From Caproiciproducens sp. CPB-2 (GTDB taxonomy: Bacteria > Bacillota > Clostridia > Oscillospirales > Acutalibacteraceae), in contig NZ_CP142860.1 of assembly GCF_036287215.1 (NCBI RefSeq), positions 3,162,001 to 3,226,000 on the forward strand: a stretch of DNA of 64,000 bases. Reading direction: 5' to 3'. Within the stretch, counting starts at the first letter, position 1. Each line of letters begins with the position of its first letter. This document shows positions 25,573 to 33,369 of this stretch, piece by piece. A program made the position numbers and the translations under genes. The notes under the pieces were generated by a model, which worked only from the letters and a program-made list of their open reading frames with translations, ran no database searches and had not been told where the DNA came from.

Positions 25573-25630
25573 AGCAGAGTCGTCAAGTTCGACGGCTCTG
25601 CTAGTGGTACGAGTGTTCATAACGACAAAC
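25573..25630 (+). repeat. Island repeat copy R3 (hairpin plus short tail)
   Basis: Hairpin arms AGCAGAGTCGTC / GACGGCTCTGCT (one G-T) are followed by TAGTGGTACGAGTGTTCATA and ACGACAAAC. The tail matches R2's AGTGCGAGTGTTCTTA, and its complement TTTGTCGTTATGAACACTCG matches the start of the R4 tail. It lies between the immunity gene and the MATE gene. The rest of 25404-25718 holds the MATE promoter region and no gene. Confidence 0.55.
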
Positions 25631-25718
25631 TCAGGAATCTGCATAAAATAAAGGTTTTCGGCATCAGGCAAACGAATATTACATTAAAAGTAAAGCGGTC
25701 TATAAATATAGAAAGCAA

Positions 25719-25964
25719 TTATCTTTTCATCTGTTCTTCTGCATTCCAGTCAATGGGCGGCAGTGCTTTTCTTGAAAACCATTTACATCCTAAACTAATC
25801 CAATGTTTACGCCATTTTGCAATAGATTCATCTTTATTTGGAAAGTCGTCGCACCCAAATTGAAATCCGCAGCAGGGACAAACTTCATCAGAACCTACGC
25901 CACGATTGTCATAAGCGGGATTTAACAGTCCATCATATTTACATACAGGACAGATATTCTTCAT
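25719..25964 (-). CDS. Probable toxin-immunity protein with zinc-ribbon cysteines
   Basis: An 81-residue protein with four CxxC-type cysteines (CPVCKYDGL, then CPCCGFQFGCDD) and a C-terminal block KHWISLGCKWFSRKALPPIDW. Small proteins of this pattern are, to my recollection, found beside polymorphic toxin genes. It begins 25 bp after the toxin reading frame ends, with TTGGAGG before its ATG. Its role as the cognate immunity protein is inferred from position and size. Confidence 0.65.
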   Translation of the reverse strand: MKNICPVCKYDGLLNPAYDNRGVGSDEVCPCCGFQFGCDDFPNKDESIAKWRKHWISLGCKWFSRKALPPIDWNAEEQMKR

Positions 25965-25988
25965 TAGTTATACCTCCAATAATTAAAT

Positions 25989-27040
25989 TTATTCTCCAGG
26001 CTGGTTATCAAAGTACTTTTGGCCGCCGCGTGGTTTAAAGAAAGTTCTGGTTGTTCCATCAGAATTATATGATCCAAAAGTATTTGTTTCAGGATCATAA
26101 ACTCTGATAATACCATCCATATCTGTTTTCACTTGATAGCGATCTCGCTCCTGAAAAACCTATTTGCCTGTTGTGCATAATTTTCTTCATTTGGAGCACC
26201 AAAATCATTGCCATGTCTGTCAAAGTGATCAGGGAGCGCTTCACGATTGCCCCATGTCCGACTACCTCCCCCTCCTCCGCCGAATCCGGATGTGATAACA
26301 TATCCGCCTGTTTTAATTACATAATGTCCGTTGACTTCTTTTGGTTCCTCAAGCAACTGTGTCGATCCTGCTTTGTAACAGCTATTATCCACAAACCCGT
26401 AAAAAGTCTTTTTATGTGGCAGATTGTTAGTTTTGGAGTAATCAACCTTGATAACATGGCCCTTCATTTCGGGAAACGGATCACAGTAGCAAATAACCGC
26501 TTTCGGCTCAATACGTCGGAGCATTTCGTTGTAGCCTTGTAGAAAAAAATCCTTTTCTTTTTTTACACCCAATGTAGAAAGTGCAACAACGGAGTTCTTT
26601 TCGATTCCATCAAAACAATACCAATAGCTTTGAGGTTGTCCCCAATACACGGTAGGGATTACCGTAAATCCTTTAGACTGTAAGTATGCACCGCACCACC
26701 TCGAACGGAATGTGTTGTAAATTTGCAACGATACCGGCATGGTATAATAGGCGCTAAATTGAGGTGACAATACCCCTTTGTACTGACTAAGTTTTTCAAG
26801 ACGCGGCTCAGGATCATTCCAGACGACTTCAAATTTGTAATCATCCAAAAAAAAGTGGACAAAACTTTGCTCATTAGCTTTATCGCCGGGTTTAATTTGG
26901 TCATAACCAATCAGTTGAACATCTTTGAGGTCAATGTTCTGCCGACAAATAATTGGCATTTCAAAGACCCCATCACTCTTGAATTGATTTCTCAGAAACA
27001 ACGGGTTGCTTCTGAATTCTTCACTAGTCACACTTTTCAC
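25989..27040 (-). pseudogene. DUF4417 protein fused to a polymorphic-toxin C-terminal domain, frameshifted
   Basis: Residues 1-230 are a DUF4417 domain (HFFLDDYKFEVVWNDPEPRL; YNTFRSRWCGAYLQSKG; FDGIEKNSVVALSTLG). A glycine-rich linker (GFGGGGGGSRTWG) leads to a toxin-like module, LPDHFDRHGNDFGAPNEENY. The frame stops prematurely after FFRSEIAIK. One extra T in the five-T run (A5 at 26154-26158 on the plus strand) restores FFQERDRYQVKTDMDG and then RVYDPETNTFGSYNSDGTTR up to YFDNQPGE. Both halves read as one protein, so this is a one-base frameshift (mutation, phase variation or sequencing error). Starts are GTG at 27040 or 27031; the latter has AAAGGG better placed. Confidence 0.75.
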
Positions 27041-27217
27041 CCTTTGGAAAGTTTAGTAGGCAAAAAATATGCCTCCACATATACCCCCAAAAAGGATAAG
27101 AATTGCATTGAAAAGGGCAACATTATTTAGATTTATAAAGATATATTATCATAAACTTTTGATATAAGGGTAATTTCAAGATATTTTTTAATAAATTAAA
27201 CCTAATAATGGCAGAAA
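27041..27217. other. AT-rich gap upstream of the DUF4417 gene
   Basis: No gene is supported. It contains the AT-rich promoter region of the toxin gene and leads into repeat R4. Confidence 0.5.
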
Positions 27218-27283
27218 ACAAAGGCAGGCTGACATATCATCAGCTTGCCTTTGTCGTTATGACCACTCGAGGGTCATTCGCAA
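27218..27283 (+). repeat. Island repeat copy R4 (hairpin plus tail) abutting the att-like repeat
   Basis: Hairpin arms ACAAAGGCAGGCTGA / TCAGCTTGCCTTTGT (one G-T) are followed by CGTTATGACCACTCGAGGGT and CATTCGCAA. The tail aligns with R2's CCTTATGAACATTCGAGGGG. It ends exactly where the tRNA-derived repeat begins. Confidence 0.65.
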
Positions 27284-27306
27284 TGGTGCGGATAACAGGA
27301 CTTGAA
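27284..27306 (-). repeat. Duplicate of the tRNA-Leu 3' end (attachment-site-like)
   Basis: Twenty-three bases starting TGGTGCGGATAACAGG are identical to the 3' end of the tRNA-Leu gene including CCA (27459-27481). The match ends abruptly on both sides. Direct repeats of a tRNA 3' end are the usual footprint of tyrosine-recombinase integration. It marks the island side of the junction. Confidence 0.75.
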
Positions 27307-27419
27307 GGTATTGGCACATTCCGCCCGCGTTCCGCGAGTCCCTCAGTTCTTCTTTCTGCAATAAATTCCCCAGCCATTTCTCCGGACCTGCGCCGGCAGA
27401 TTTTCGCCGGTCATCGTAC
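27307..27419. other. Short spacer between the two tRNA-derived repeats
   Basis: GC-richer than the island and without a gene. It looks like original chromosomal sequence downstream of the tRNA, or the remnant of a smaller integrated element. Confidence 0.4.
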
Positions 27420-27458
27420 AAAAATAGCGGTCCGGCCCTTCGGGCCGAACCGCCATTT
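27420..27458 (-). terminator. Terminator of the tRNA-Leu gene
   Basis: Minus-strand stem GGCGGTTCGGCCC / GGGCCGGACCGCT with loop GAA, followed by ATTTTTG, begins directly after the CCA end. Confidence 0.85.
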
Positions 27459-27544
<86 letters not shown>

Positions 27545-27589
27545 GTGCGAAAGCTATTATACCGTAATAACAGCTTTTTTGCAAGCCCT

Positions 27590-28861
27590 TTATCCGCCCA
27601 GAATCCCCTGCTCCAGCATGGACTGGGCGGCCAGCATCGCACCGAGACGGCCGCTGTGGTAGTTCAGCCCGCCCTGCATCCACGCGGCGTAAGGCTCGCG
27701 CAGGGGCGCGTCCGCGGAAAGCTCAATGGAAGCGCCGAGCGTGAACGCGCCCGCCGCCATAATGACCTTGCAGTCGTAGCCGGGCATATCCCAAGGCTCC
27801 GGGGTCACAAAGGAATCCACGGGAGCGCCCTTCTGCACCCCTTTGCAGAAAGCGATCAGCGCCTCTTCCCCGCGCAGCAGCACGGCCTGGATGATATCGG
27901 CGCGCGGCTCGTCATACTTCGGGGTGACGTCGTATCCGAAAAGGCTGAACAGCGCCGCGGTAAACGAGGCGGTTTTCAGCGCTTCGCCGGTGACGTGCGG
28001 CGCGTGGAAAGCGCCCATGAACAGCTCCCGGTTGTTGCCGAGGGTCGCGCCGATTTCGCGGCCGGTGCCCGGCGTGGTCAGGCGGTAGGAACAGCTTTCC
28101 ACCAGATCCTTTCGCCCGGCGATATACCCCCCGGTAGGCGCGACGCCGCCGCCCGGATTTTTGATCAGCGAACCGGCCATCAGGTCCGCCCCGCGGCCCA
28201 CCGGTTCCGCCGTCTGGACGAATTCGCCGTAGCAGTTGTCCACCATCACGATGCAGTCCGGCGCCTTGGATTTTGCGATCTTCGCTATTTTTTCAATATC
28301 CTCCACAAAAAGGGAGGGCCTCAGGCTGTATCCGCACGAGCGCTGGATATAGACCATCCTGATTTTGGGATTGACCCGCCGCCCGATTTCCTCATAATCA
28401 GGCGTCCCGTCCGCTTTCAGCTCCAGCTGTTCGTACCGGATGCCAAACTCCTTTAAGGAGCCGTTGCCGTCGCCGGTAAGGCCGATGACCCCGCGCAGGG
28501 TGTCGTAGGGAATCCCCGTTACGCTGAGCATGATGTCGCCCGGGCGCAGCACCCCGAACAGCGCCACCGTCAGCGCGTGGGTGCCGCTGACGAAATTGCA
28601 GCGCACAAGCGCGTCCTGAGCGCCGAGCGCCGCGGCATAAACCGCGTCCAGCGCGTCGCGCCCGCGGTCGCCGTAACCGTAACCGGTGGACGCCGCAAAA
28701 TGGCTTTCGCTGACCCCCGCCCGATGAAACGCCGCGATCATTTTTTGCTGATTGTAATCGGTAGTCCCGTCAATTCTTTCCAGAACCGGCGCAATCATTT
28801 TCGACGCCTTTTCCGCGGCGTCCTTTATCTTTTGATCGATTGTGAAAGAAGGGTAAAGCAT
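27590..28861 (-). CDS. Methionine gamma-lyase-like PLP enzyme (aluminium-resistance family)
   Basis: A 423-residue cytoplasmic enzyme of the PF06838 branch of the Cys/Met-metabolism PLP enzymes. The PLP-binding region reads IVMVDNCYGEF, and the Schiff-base lysine lies in MAGSLIKNPGGGVAPTGGY. The substrate-loop region is RLTTPGTGREIGATLG. Family annotation varies between methionine gamma-lyase-like and aluminium-resistance protein; the substrate is not established. It sits 45 bp downstream of the tRNA-Leu gene on the same strand. Confidence 0.88.
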   Translation of the reverse strand: MLYPSFTIDQKIKDAAEKASKMIAPVLERIDGTTDYNQQKMIAAFHRAGVSESHFAASTGYGYGDRGRDALDAVYAAALGAQDALVRCNFVSGTHALTVALFGVLRPGDIMLSVTGIPYDTLRGVIGLTGDGNGSLKEFGIRYEQLELKADGTPDYEEIGRRVNPKIRMVYIQRSCGYSLRPSLFVEDIEKIAKIAKSKAPDCIVMVDNCYGEFVQTAEPVGRGADLMAGSLIKNPGGGVAPTGGYIAGRKDLVESCSYRLTTPGTGREIGATLGNNRELFMGAFHAPHVTGEALKTASFTAALFSLFGYDVTPKYDEPRADIIQAVLLRGEEALIAFCKGVQKGAPVDSFVTPEPWDMPGYDCKVIMAAGAFTLGASIELSADAPLREPYAAWMQGGLNYHSGRLGAMLAAQSMLEQGILGG

Positions 28862-28874
28862 GTTTGTTCCTCAA

Positions 28875-28958
28875 CTATTCCTCATCATTGACAAAACGGA
28901 CCACGGGCTTGCCGTCCCGGCCCAGAAGCGGAGTCAGCCCGCCCGCATGCTGAAGATA
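28875..28958 (-). pseudogene. C-terminal remnant resembling DUF6440
   Basis: Directly after the GNAT stop codon and in the same frame, 27 sense codons read YLQHAGGLTPLLGRDGKPVV and then RFVNDEE before a stop. AGGLTPLL..DGKPV resembles the C-terminal end of DUF6440 proteins. There is no start codon, so this looks like a decayed or deletion-truncated gene. Identification is from memory of the family. Confidence 0.4.
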
Positions 28959-29693
28959 TCAAATCTTCATTTCTGAAAATTCCCCGCATCCGGAAAAGCC
29001 ATAGGAGCGGTAGAAATCCTCGTTTTCATCCTGAGCGCGCAAAATAAAAATCCTTTTGCCCGGCAGCTGGGAAATCACCGCGGAAAGCGTTTCATGCCCC
29101 AGACCTTTTCTTCGATGTTCAGGGTCCACGCAGACCGCCGACAGCACGGCCGTCTGTTCCGTCCGGGTGGAACAGATCGCGCAGGAAACCAGCCTGTCCC
29201 CCTGACGGATTCCCGCCGTCACGGCGGTATCGTGACGGATGCGGTGGGACATATCCATATAAAACGGCTCGAACTCCGGCGGCGTAAAGCTTTCCGAAGC
29301 GCAGGCCGAAAGGAGCGCGTGAATGTCGCGCAAGCTGGGGTTCGCTTCAAACGGGGACCTCGGCTGCACGGGCGAAGCATTGTCATAACGCATGATCTGC
29401 CCGCGCTTTGTAACCGGGAACCCGATTTTCCGCGCCGCGTCGGAGCCGCAGAGCAAACGGTCCGCACCCGTCATACGGATAAAATCGGCCAATTCCTCAA
29501 AATCCGCTTCCCCGGCGTCCAGAATCACCGTATCGTCCAGCTTGCACAGCAGCGTACCGGTTTCCTCCTGCACCCAGAACTGGGCAAACGGTTCGTTCAG
29601 GCCGTAGGCCTGTGCGGTGGAAAGGATCTGACACCCAAACACTGTCGCGCCGAACGGGGAAAGGGCCTCTTCATATTCTACTTTTTTAATCAT
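28959..29693 (-). CDS. GNAT-family N-acetyltransferase
   Basis: A 244-residue protein. The C-terminal half is a GNAT fold with the acetyl-CoA binding loop VDPEHRRKGLGHETL and the following DENEDFYRSYGF. The N-terminal 110 residues are a divergent second alpha/beta region. The substrate is unknown. The ATG of MIKKVEYEE overlaps the preceding peptidase gene by 8 bp and uses GAGGAACAAG as ribosome site, so it is part of the peptidase operon. Confidence 0.85.
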   Translation of the reverse strand: MIKKVEYEEALSPFGATVFGCQILSTAQAYGLNEPFAQFWVQEETGTLLCKLDDTVILDAGEADFEELADFIRMTGADRLLCGSDAARKIGFPVTKRGQIMRYDNASPVQPRSPFEANPSLRDIHALLSACASESFTPPEFEPFYMDMSHRIRHDTAVTAGIRQGDRLVSCAICSTRTEQTAVLSAVCVDPEHRRKGLGHETLSAVISQLPGKRIFILRAQDENEDFYRSYGFSGCGEFSEMKI

Positions 29694-30729
29694 CTTGTTC
29701 CTCGCCCGCAATCCTGTCCGCAAGCTCACAAACAAGCTTCTGCGCGGAAATGAAGTCCTCCTGTGCTATCAGGCTCACCGCGGAGTGCAGGTACCTGCAC
29801 GGGAGGGAAACCGCAACGGTTCTTACCCCTCCGCGGGAAACGTGGATGGCGCCGGCGTCGTTTCCGCCCGCGACAGCCCGTTTCGGCTGGCAGCTTACCC
29901 CGGCCTTTTTCGCCGCCTGAAACGCCAGATGATAGTATTCCTTATCGTAAATCGTACGCTTGTCCATAAAGGAGATCACCGCGCCGCCGCCGACAAAGCA
30001 GACCCGGTTTTCTTTATCCACCCCGGCCACATCCGCCGCCGTGGTGCTTTCCAGAACGATCGCCGCCTGCGGCTCCACCGCAAAGGCCGCCGTCCGGGAA
30101 CCCGTCAGCCCGGTTTCCTCCTGTACGGCGAACACAAAATACAGATCGTATTTCTGCTCGCTCTGAATCATATGGATGAGCATGGCGCACCCGGCCCGGT
30201 CGTCGAGCGCGCGGCTCTTGATCATGCCGTGGGCCGTGTCGAAAACAGAGTCGAAGGTGACCGGGTCCCCGGGGGCGACATACCGCTCCGCTTCTTCCCG
30301 GTCCTTCGCGCCGATATCGATATATAATTCCTTCACCGGCACGGACTTTTCCTTTTCTTCCTCTTCCAGAAGATGAATCGGCTTTGCGCCGATCACCCCG
30401 CCGACCTCCGCGCCGACCTCCGCGCCGACCGTGACCGGCCTGCCGCAGAGGACGCGGCGGTCTATGCCGCCGACGGGTTCGAATTTCAAAAGGCCGTCGT
30501 CCGTAATATCGGTCACGATCATACCGACCTCGTCCATATGGGCGTTCAGCATCAGCTTGGTTTTGGGGCGTTTCGCGCCCTTTTTAAAGACGATGAGACT
30601 GCCGAGCGGAGTGGTTTCAATGCTCGTGGCGTACGGTTTGATCTCCTCGAGAATGATCTTCCGCACTTCGTCCTCCTGTCCGGAAATGCCGCGCGCCGTA
30701 CACAGGCGCTCCAGAAGCTTCCAGTCCAT
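29686..30729 (-). CDS. M42-family aminopeptidase (copy 2)
   Basis: A 347-residue metallo-aminopeptidase of the tetrahedral TET/glutamyl-aminopeptidase type. The metal and catalytic residues are visible in LNAHMDEVGMIV, LDDRAGCAML, VQEETGLTG, VLESTTAAD and CRYLHSAVS. Here Glu replaces the Asp found at the fourth ligand in the other copy. Its ATG overlaps the stop of the upstream M42 gene (TGATG). It likely trims peptides in the cytoplasm as a large oligomer. Confidence 0.9.
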   Translation of the reverse strand: MDWKLLERLCTARGISGQEDEVRKIILEEIKPYATSIETTPLGSLIVFKKGAKRPKTKLMLNAHMDEVGMIVTDITDDGLLKFEPVGGIDRRVLCGRPVTVGAEVGAEVGGVIGAKPIHLLEEEEKEKSVPVKELYIDIGAKDREEAERYVAPGDPVTFDSVFDTAHGMIKSRALDDRAGCAMLIHMIQSEQKYDLYFVFAVQEETGLTGSRTAAFAVEPQAAIVLESTTAADVAGVDKENRVCFVGGGAVISFMDKRTIYDKEYYHLAFQAAKKAGVSCQPKRAVAGGNDAGAIHVSRGGVRTVAVSLPCRYLHSAVSLIAQEDFISAQKLVCELADRIAGEEQDD

Positions 30730-31745
30730 CACTCCACCCCCTTGATGTATTCCGCGATCAGCCTTGCGGTATTTTCCAGATCCGTAAGGTCGACGACCTC
30801 GACCGGCGTGTGCATGTACCGGAGCGGGATGGAAACCAGCTCCGCCTTCACGCCCCGTCGCGTCGCCGCGATCCCGTCGGAATTCGTTCCCGTCGAGCCG
30901 CCCATCACGTCGAGCTTATAGGGAATCCCGTTCTTTTTCGCCGTTTCGATCATCCCGCCGGCCATTTCACGGTCGAGCGGGGGCGCGATGCCGATCATCG
31001 GGCCGCCGCCCAGCTTCCCGCATTTTTCCGGAGGGACATGCGGCTGTTTGGCAAAGCTGACGTCCACGATCACCGCATGGGTCGGGTTGACGGAATAGGC
31101 GCCCGTCAAAGCGCCCTGACCGCCGACCTCCTCCCGGCTGCTGAAAAGAAGGGTGACTTCACAGCCGAGATCGCAGCCGGAAAGCAGCTGCGCGCAGCGG
31201 ACCAGCGCGGCGACGCCCGCGCGGTCGTCCAGCCCGGGGGCGGTTACCCGCGTGCCCAGAAGGCTTTTCGGCGCGGCACGGAACAGAATCCGGTCGCCAG
31301 GACGGATCAGCTTTTCCGCTTCTTCCCGGGAAAGCCCCGCGTCCACCGCCATTTTTTCCACCGGAAGCACCCTGTCCTCGCTGCCGTCCGAAAGGTGGGG
31401 CGGCGTGCAGCAGACGATGCCGGTCAGCACTTCCTTGCCGTAAATGGTGACCGGGCTGCCCGGCATTACGCGGCGGTCCACCCCGCCGCTGCGGCCAACC
31501 CGGATAAATCCATGTTTATCAATATTGGTCACGATCAGTCCGATCTGATCGATATGCGCGTCAAGCAGAATATGCTTTTCCGCGCCGGGCTTCCCCATTT
31601 TCGCAATCACGTTGCCCATCTTGTCAATACGGGCCTGTGCGTATCGGGAAAGCTCTTTTACCGCCGTTTTTGCCGCGGCGTTTTCGTCCCCCGGCGTGCC
31701 GGGAGCTGCGCAGAGGCGAAAAACAAGCCTCTTCAGTTCATCCAT
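30729..31745 (-). CDS. M42-family aminopeptidase (copy 1)
   Basis: A 338-residue paralogue of the following gene with ligands in LLDAHIDQIGLIV, LDDRAGVAAL, SREEVGGQG, IVDVSFA and LRYMHTPVE. The ATG of MDELKRLVF follows GGAGTG; an in-frame GTG nine bases upstream overlaps that site. The two tandem copies differ in loop regions, suggesting different residue preferences or a hetero-oligomer (inference). Confidence 0.9.
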   Translation of the reverse strand: MDELKRLVFRLCAAPGTPGDENAAAKTAVKELSRYAQARIDKMGNVIAKMGKPGAEKHILLDAHIDQIGLIVTNIDKHGFIRVGRSGGVDRRVMPGSPVTIYGKEVLTGIVCCTPPHLSDGSEDRVLPVEKMAVDAGLSREEAEKLIRPGDRILFRAAPKSLLGTRVTAPGLDDRAGVAALVRCAQLLSGCDLGCEVTLLFSSREEVGGQGALTGAYSVNPTHAVIVDVSFAKQPHVPPEKCGKLGGGPMIGIAPPLDREMAGGMIETAKKNGIPYKLDVMGGSTGTNSDGIAATRRGVKAELVSIPLRYMHTPVEVVDLTDLENTARLIAEYIKGVE

Positions 31746-31826
31746 GGTATTCACTCCGTTATCTGCTATATTCCTGACTGGTCAGTTTTTTACTGTGTTG
31801 ATCTATGTAAAGGGAAAACGGCCGGA

Positions 31827-33212
31827 TTACAGCCGTTCCACCAGTTTTTTGAATTCCTCTCCGCGCGTTTCGTAGTTCGGGAACATGTCGAAGCTGGCGC
31901 AGGCCGGCGAAAGGGATACGATGTCGCCCGGTACCGCCTCGGCCCGGCAGGCCTGGACCGCTTCTTCCAGCGAGCGCACCCGGAGGATCTTCGGGCCGCC
32001 CTCCCGGTAGTTCGGCGCCGCCTTGACGCTCCGCTCGATTTTGTCCGCGGTCGCGCCCATCAGCACCAGCGTCTTTACGCTGTCCGCCACGGCGGGGCCG
32101 AAGGAGTCAAACGGGATTTTTTTGTCGTAGCCGCCCGCGATCAGAATGATCTTGCGGTCGAAAAGCTTCAGGGTTCCGTTCGCCGTGCGGCTCGGGGTGG
32201 TCCCGATGGAATCGTTGTAATATTTCACGCCGTCCAGCTCGCGCACAAATTCGTTGCGGTGCTCCACTCCGGAAAAGGTGCGCGCGGTCTGAACCATCAC
32301 ATCCGTGCCGACGGTCCCCCACAGGGCGCAGACGGCGGCAAGGTAATTTTCAATATTGTGGCCGCCGGGGATTCTTATCTCCGAAGCGCTCATCACGGGA
32401 ATGTCCTTCCCGTCCAGCGACAGGATGATTCCATTTTGATCGTTAAGCCACGCGCCGCGCGCGCATCTGCCCTTCCGGCTGAACATCAGCCTGTCGCCGC
32501 GGACGTCCTTTGCGAAGCCGGCCGTAATTTCATAGTCCGCGTTGAGCACCGCGCGCCCGAAGGCGTTCTGGTGCAGAAGAATATTCTTTTTCGCGTCGAT
32601 ATACTCCTGCATGTCCTTATGCATGTCCAGATGGTTCGGGGTGACGTTGGTCACCACGGCGACGTCCGGGCTGCGGCGCATGGAAATCAGCTGGAAGCTG
32701 GAAAGCTCCACCACCGCCACGTCGTCGGGATGAATGCTTTCGATTTCAGGCAGAAGGGGATTGCCGATGTTTCCGCCCAGATGGACGGTTTTTCCGGCCG
32801 CTTTGAGCATTTCCGAAAGGATGGTGGTGGTGGTGGTTTTTCCGTCGCTACCGGTCACCGCGAAAATTTTACAGGGGCACAGGTCGAAGAAAACCTCCAT
32901 TTCAGAGGTGACCGCCGCGCCGCGCTCGCGGGCCGCGTTCAGCTCGGGCAGATAATATTTCATGCCGGGCGTACGGAAAATGATGTCTTCGTCAAGATTT
33001 TCCAGATAGCCCTCCCCCAGCTTCAGCGTGACGCCCAGCTCTTTCAGCTCGCCGGCTGTTTCGCCCAGCTTTTCCTCCGTCCGCCGGTCGCGGGCCGTTA
33101 CGGCCGCCCCGCGCCGCGCAAAGATTTTGATCAGCGGCAGGTTGCTTCCGCCGATGCCGCAGAAGGCCACTCTCTTTCCCCGTATCGAACTGTAAAATTT
33201 TTGAATATCCAT
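31827..33212 (-). CDS. murD: UDP-N-acetylmuramoylalanine--D-glutamate ligase
   Basis: A 461-residue cytoplasmic ligase adding D-glutamate to UDP-MurNAc-L-Ala in peptidoglycan synthesis. It shows the N-terminal Rossmann motif VAFCGIGGSNLPL, the ATP loop VTGSDGKTTTT, and the Mur-ligase segments NVTPNHLDMHKDM and GVEHRNEF. The C-terminal domain has YNDSIGTTPSRT and LSPACASFDMF. It is outside any division/cell-wall cluster here, with its own promoter. It is expected to be essential. Confidence 0.94.
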   Translation of the reverse strand: MDIQKFYSSIRGKRVAFCGIGGSNLPLIKIFARRGAAVTARDRRTEEKLGETAGELKELGVTLKLGEGYLENLDEDIIFRTPGMKYYLPELNAARERGAAVTSEMEVFFDLCPCKIFAVTGSDGKTTTTTILSEMLKAAGKTVHLGGNIGNPLLPEIESIHPDDVAVVELSSFQLISMRRSPDVAVVTNVTPNHLDMHKDMQEYIDAKKNILLHQNAFGRAVLNADYEITAGFAKDVRGDRLMFSRKGRCARGAWLNDQNGIILSLDGKDIPVMSASEIRIPGGHNIENYLAAVCALWGTVGTDVMVQTARTFSGVEHRNEFVRELDGVKYYNDSIGTTPSRTANGTLKLFDRKIILIAGGYDKKIPFDSFGPAVADSVKTLVLMGATADKIERSVKAAPNYREGGPKILRVRSLEEAVQACRAEAVPGDIVSLSPACASFDMFPNYETRGEEFKKLVERL

Positions 33213-33294
33213 AAATGCCTCCGGCTTGTTTTTCAGTCACAGCAATTTTCTGCTCCGGTTTCTTTCCCGTAATGTCGGTACTGCAATACTACCT

Positions 33295-33323
33295 ATTATA
33301 CTTTCGCACACAAAAAATAGCAA
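33295..33323 (-). promoter_or_regulatory. Promoter of murD
   Basis: Minus-strand TTGCTA, 17 bases, TATAAT, about 80 bp upstream of the start codon. Confidence 0.72.
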
Positions 33324-33369
33324 GTAATGGCAAAGAAAAACGGCCCGCCGCCGCATACGGAAAGGATCA

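Noticed and set aside
21245..27306. CRISPR array or integron attC array
   Set aside because: The repeats are few, kilobases apart and separated by genes, with no regular spacers, no cas genes, no attC core GTTRRRY and no integron integrase.
30810..33272. An 820-codon plus-strand open frame opposite two peptidase genes and murD
   Set aside because: Its composition (His/Arg/Gly-rich, no domain) is that of an antisense shadow in GC-rich DNA; the minus strand encodes well-conserved enzymes throughout.
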